Below, piece by piece: positions 63,440-64,000 of a stretch of DNA of 64,000 nucleotides. Both the position numbers and the translations under genes were made by a program. This stretch comes from Roseicyclus sediminis (GTDB taxonomy: Bacteria > Pseudomonadota > Alphaproteobacteria > Rhodobacterales > Rhodobacteraceae). The stretch is taken from positions 439,651 to 503,650 of the forward strand of contig NZ_JAOPHT010000001.1 in the NCBI RefSeq assembly GCF_025515305.1, given 5' to 3'. The notes under the pieces were generated by a model that was given only the letters and a program-made list of their open reading frames with translations, was not told where the DNA came from and made no database searches. Position 1 is the first letter of the stretch. The number at the start of each line of letters is the position of its first letter.

Positions 63440-63454
63440 GAACAAAGTGTGAAC
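63440..63454. promoter_or_regulatory. LexA/SOS box (GAAC-N7-GAAC) before the imuB-like gene
   Basis: GAAC-AAAGTGT-GAAC is a direct repeat with exact 7 nt spacing, the LexA site form known in Alphaproteobacteria (GTTC-N7-GTTC on the other strand). It ends 13 bp before the ATG of the imuB-like gene, where LexA would block it until DNA damage. Confidence 0.88.
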
Positions 63455-63467
63455 ACTCGCTGCCGCC

Positions 63468-64000
63468 ATGCTCCCGACCCGTCCCGGCCATACCAGCCGC
63501 CGCATCCTTTCGCTGTGGTTCCCGCGCCTCGCCGCCGAGCGGGTGCTTCGGTGCGAGCCCGGCCTCGCCGAAACACCGCTCGCTGTCGTCTCCGAGGCCG
63601 GGAACATGCGCCTCGTCGACTCCCTGACCGAGGCCGCCGAGGCGCGCGGCCTCCACCGGGGGCAGCCCCTGGGCGAGGCGGCGACGATCTGCCCCGACCT
63701 CGTGACGCGCCCCGCCGATCCCTCCGCCGAAGCCGCGTTCCTGACCGCGCTCCGTCGCTGGGCCGGCAAGTTCAGCCCCTGGGTCGCGGAAGAGGCGCCC
63801 GAGGGGCTGATGATCGACCTCACCGGCTGCGCGCACCTGTTCGGCGGCGAGACGGCGCTGTTCGCCCAGGTCGGGCAGGACTGCGCCGACCTGGGCCTGA
63901 CAGTGCGCGCAGGCATCGCCGACACCGCGGGTGCCGCCTGGGCGCTGGCGCGCTACACCGGGGGACGCGCGGGCCCCCTGCGCAACGGCGACGCCATCGA
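63468..64000 (+). CDS. imuB: Y-family polymerase-like protein, ImuB-type (3' truncated by window edge)
   Basis: The first 177 codons are visible. The opening RRILSLWFPRLAAERVLR and EGLMIDLTGCAHLFGGET match ImuB, the non-catalytic Y-family relative that works with ImuA and DnaE2 in mutagenic lesion bypass. The metal-binding acidic residues of true Y-family polymerases (the D-x-D and S-x-D-E positions) are replaced, as in ImuB. The start is 13 bp after the SOS box. imuA, which usually precedes imuB, is not upstream here. Only the divergent MOSC gene is. Confidence 0.88.
   Translation, partial: MLPTRPGHTSRRILSLWFPRLAAERVLRCEPGLAETPLAVVSEAGNMRLVDSLTEAAEARGLHRGQPLGEAATICPDLVTRPADPSAEAAFLTALRRWAGKFSPWVAEEAPEGLMIDLTGCAHLFGGETALFAQVGQDCADLGLTVRAGIADTAGAAWALARYTGGRAGPLRNGDAI

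Overview
The window is a high-GC, gene-dense bacterial chromosome segment. It most likely comes from an alphaproteobacterium of the Rhodobacterales (Roseobacter/Rhodobacter group). Supporting signs are the bc1 operon order (Rieske, cytochrome b, cytochrome c1) with Rhodobacter-like N-termini, a thiBPQ operon behind a TPP riboswitch, an alphaproteobacterial LexA box (GAAC-N7-GAAC) before an imuB-like gene, Hint-domain exoproteins, and a major porin of the Rhodobacter type. GC content and taxonomy were judged by eye, not computed.

Layout. 1-12.5 kb: the end of a TPP-dependent enzyme, then leuC, leuD and leuB spread over about 10 kb. Between them lie a HupE-like/MFS pair, a secreted DUF4198-like protein, a membrane protein, a nuclease/phosphatase-fold protein, an epimerase-like gene and a LysR regulator. 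12.5-23.3 kb: a DMT transporter, tRNA-Pro(CGG), and a tightly coupled four-gene catabolic operon (2OG dioxygenase, class II aldolase, beta-hydroxyacid dehydrogenase, aldehyde dehydrogenase) divergent from a LysR gene. Then come tRNA-Arg(CCU), a LacI regulator with an MmgE/PrpD-family gene, and L-serine dehydratase. 23.4-26.3 kb: a porin with no standard start codon, a disturbed intergenic segment, a solitary tyrosine recombinase and tRNA-Lys(UUU). This looks like the scar of an integration event.

26.4-45.8 kb is mostly core metabolism. It holds dapF-mtaB, a DMT transporter, a PaiB-like protein, small accessory genes, the petABC operon with a strong terminator, thiQPB with its riboswitch, and aroC. 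Two tandem paralogues follow that join a Flp-pilin-like N-terminus to a beta-sandwich-like domain. After them come a CcdA/thioredoxin pair, a DMT transporter, HU and AMP nucleosidase. 45.8-64 kb: a sulfotransferase-like gene, a secreted MsrA, YggT, a thioesterase, a UMF1 transporter overlapping an MepA-like endopeptidase, an esterase-like phytase protein, a LOG protein, dapD, small membrane and phosphoesterase genes, two Hint-domain proteins, dapE, RNase R, an MltB-like transglycosylase, a MOSC protein and a truncated imuB-like gene under an SOS box.

The most unusual parts are the paired pilin/beta-sandwich proteins (40.2-41.6 kb), the dioxygenase-aldolase-dehydrogenase operon (13.7-18.1 kb), the start-less porin beside the recombinase (24.9-25.3 kb), the run of four back-to-back perfect palindromes after leuC, and the Hint protein pair whose second member lacks the Hint cysteine. 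No CRISPR array, prophage module or insertion sequence was seen.
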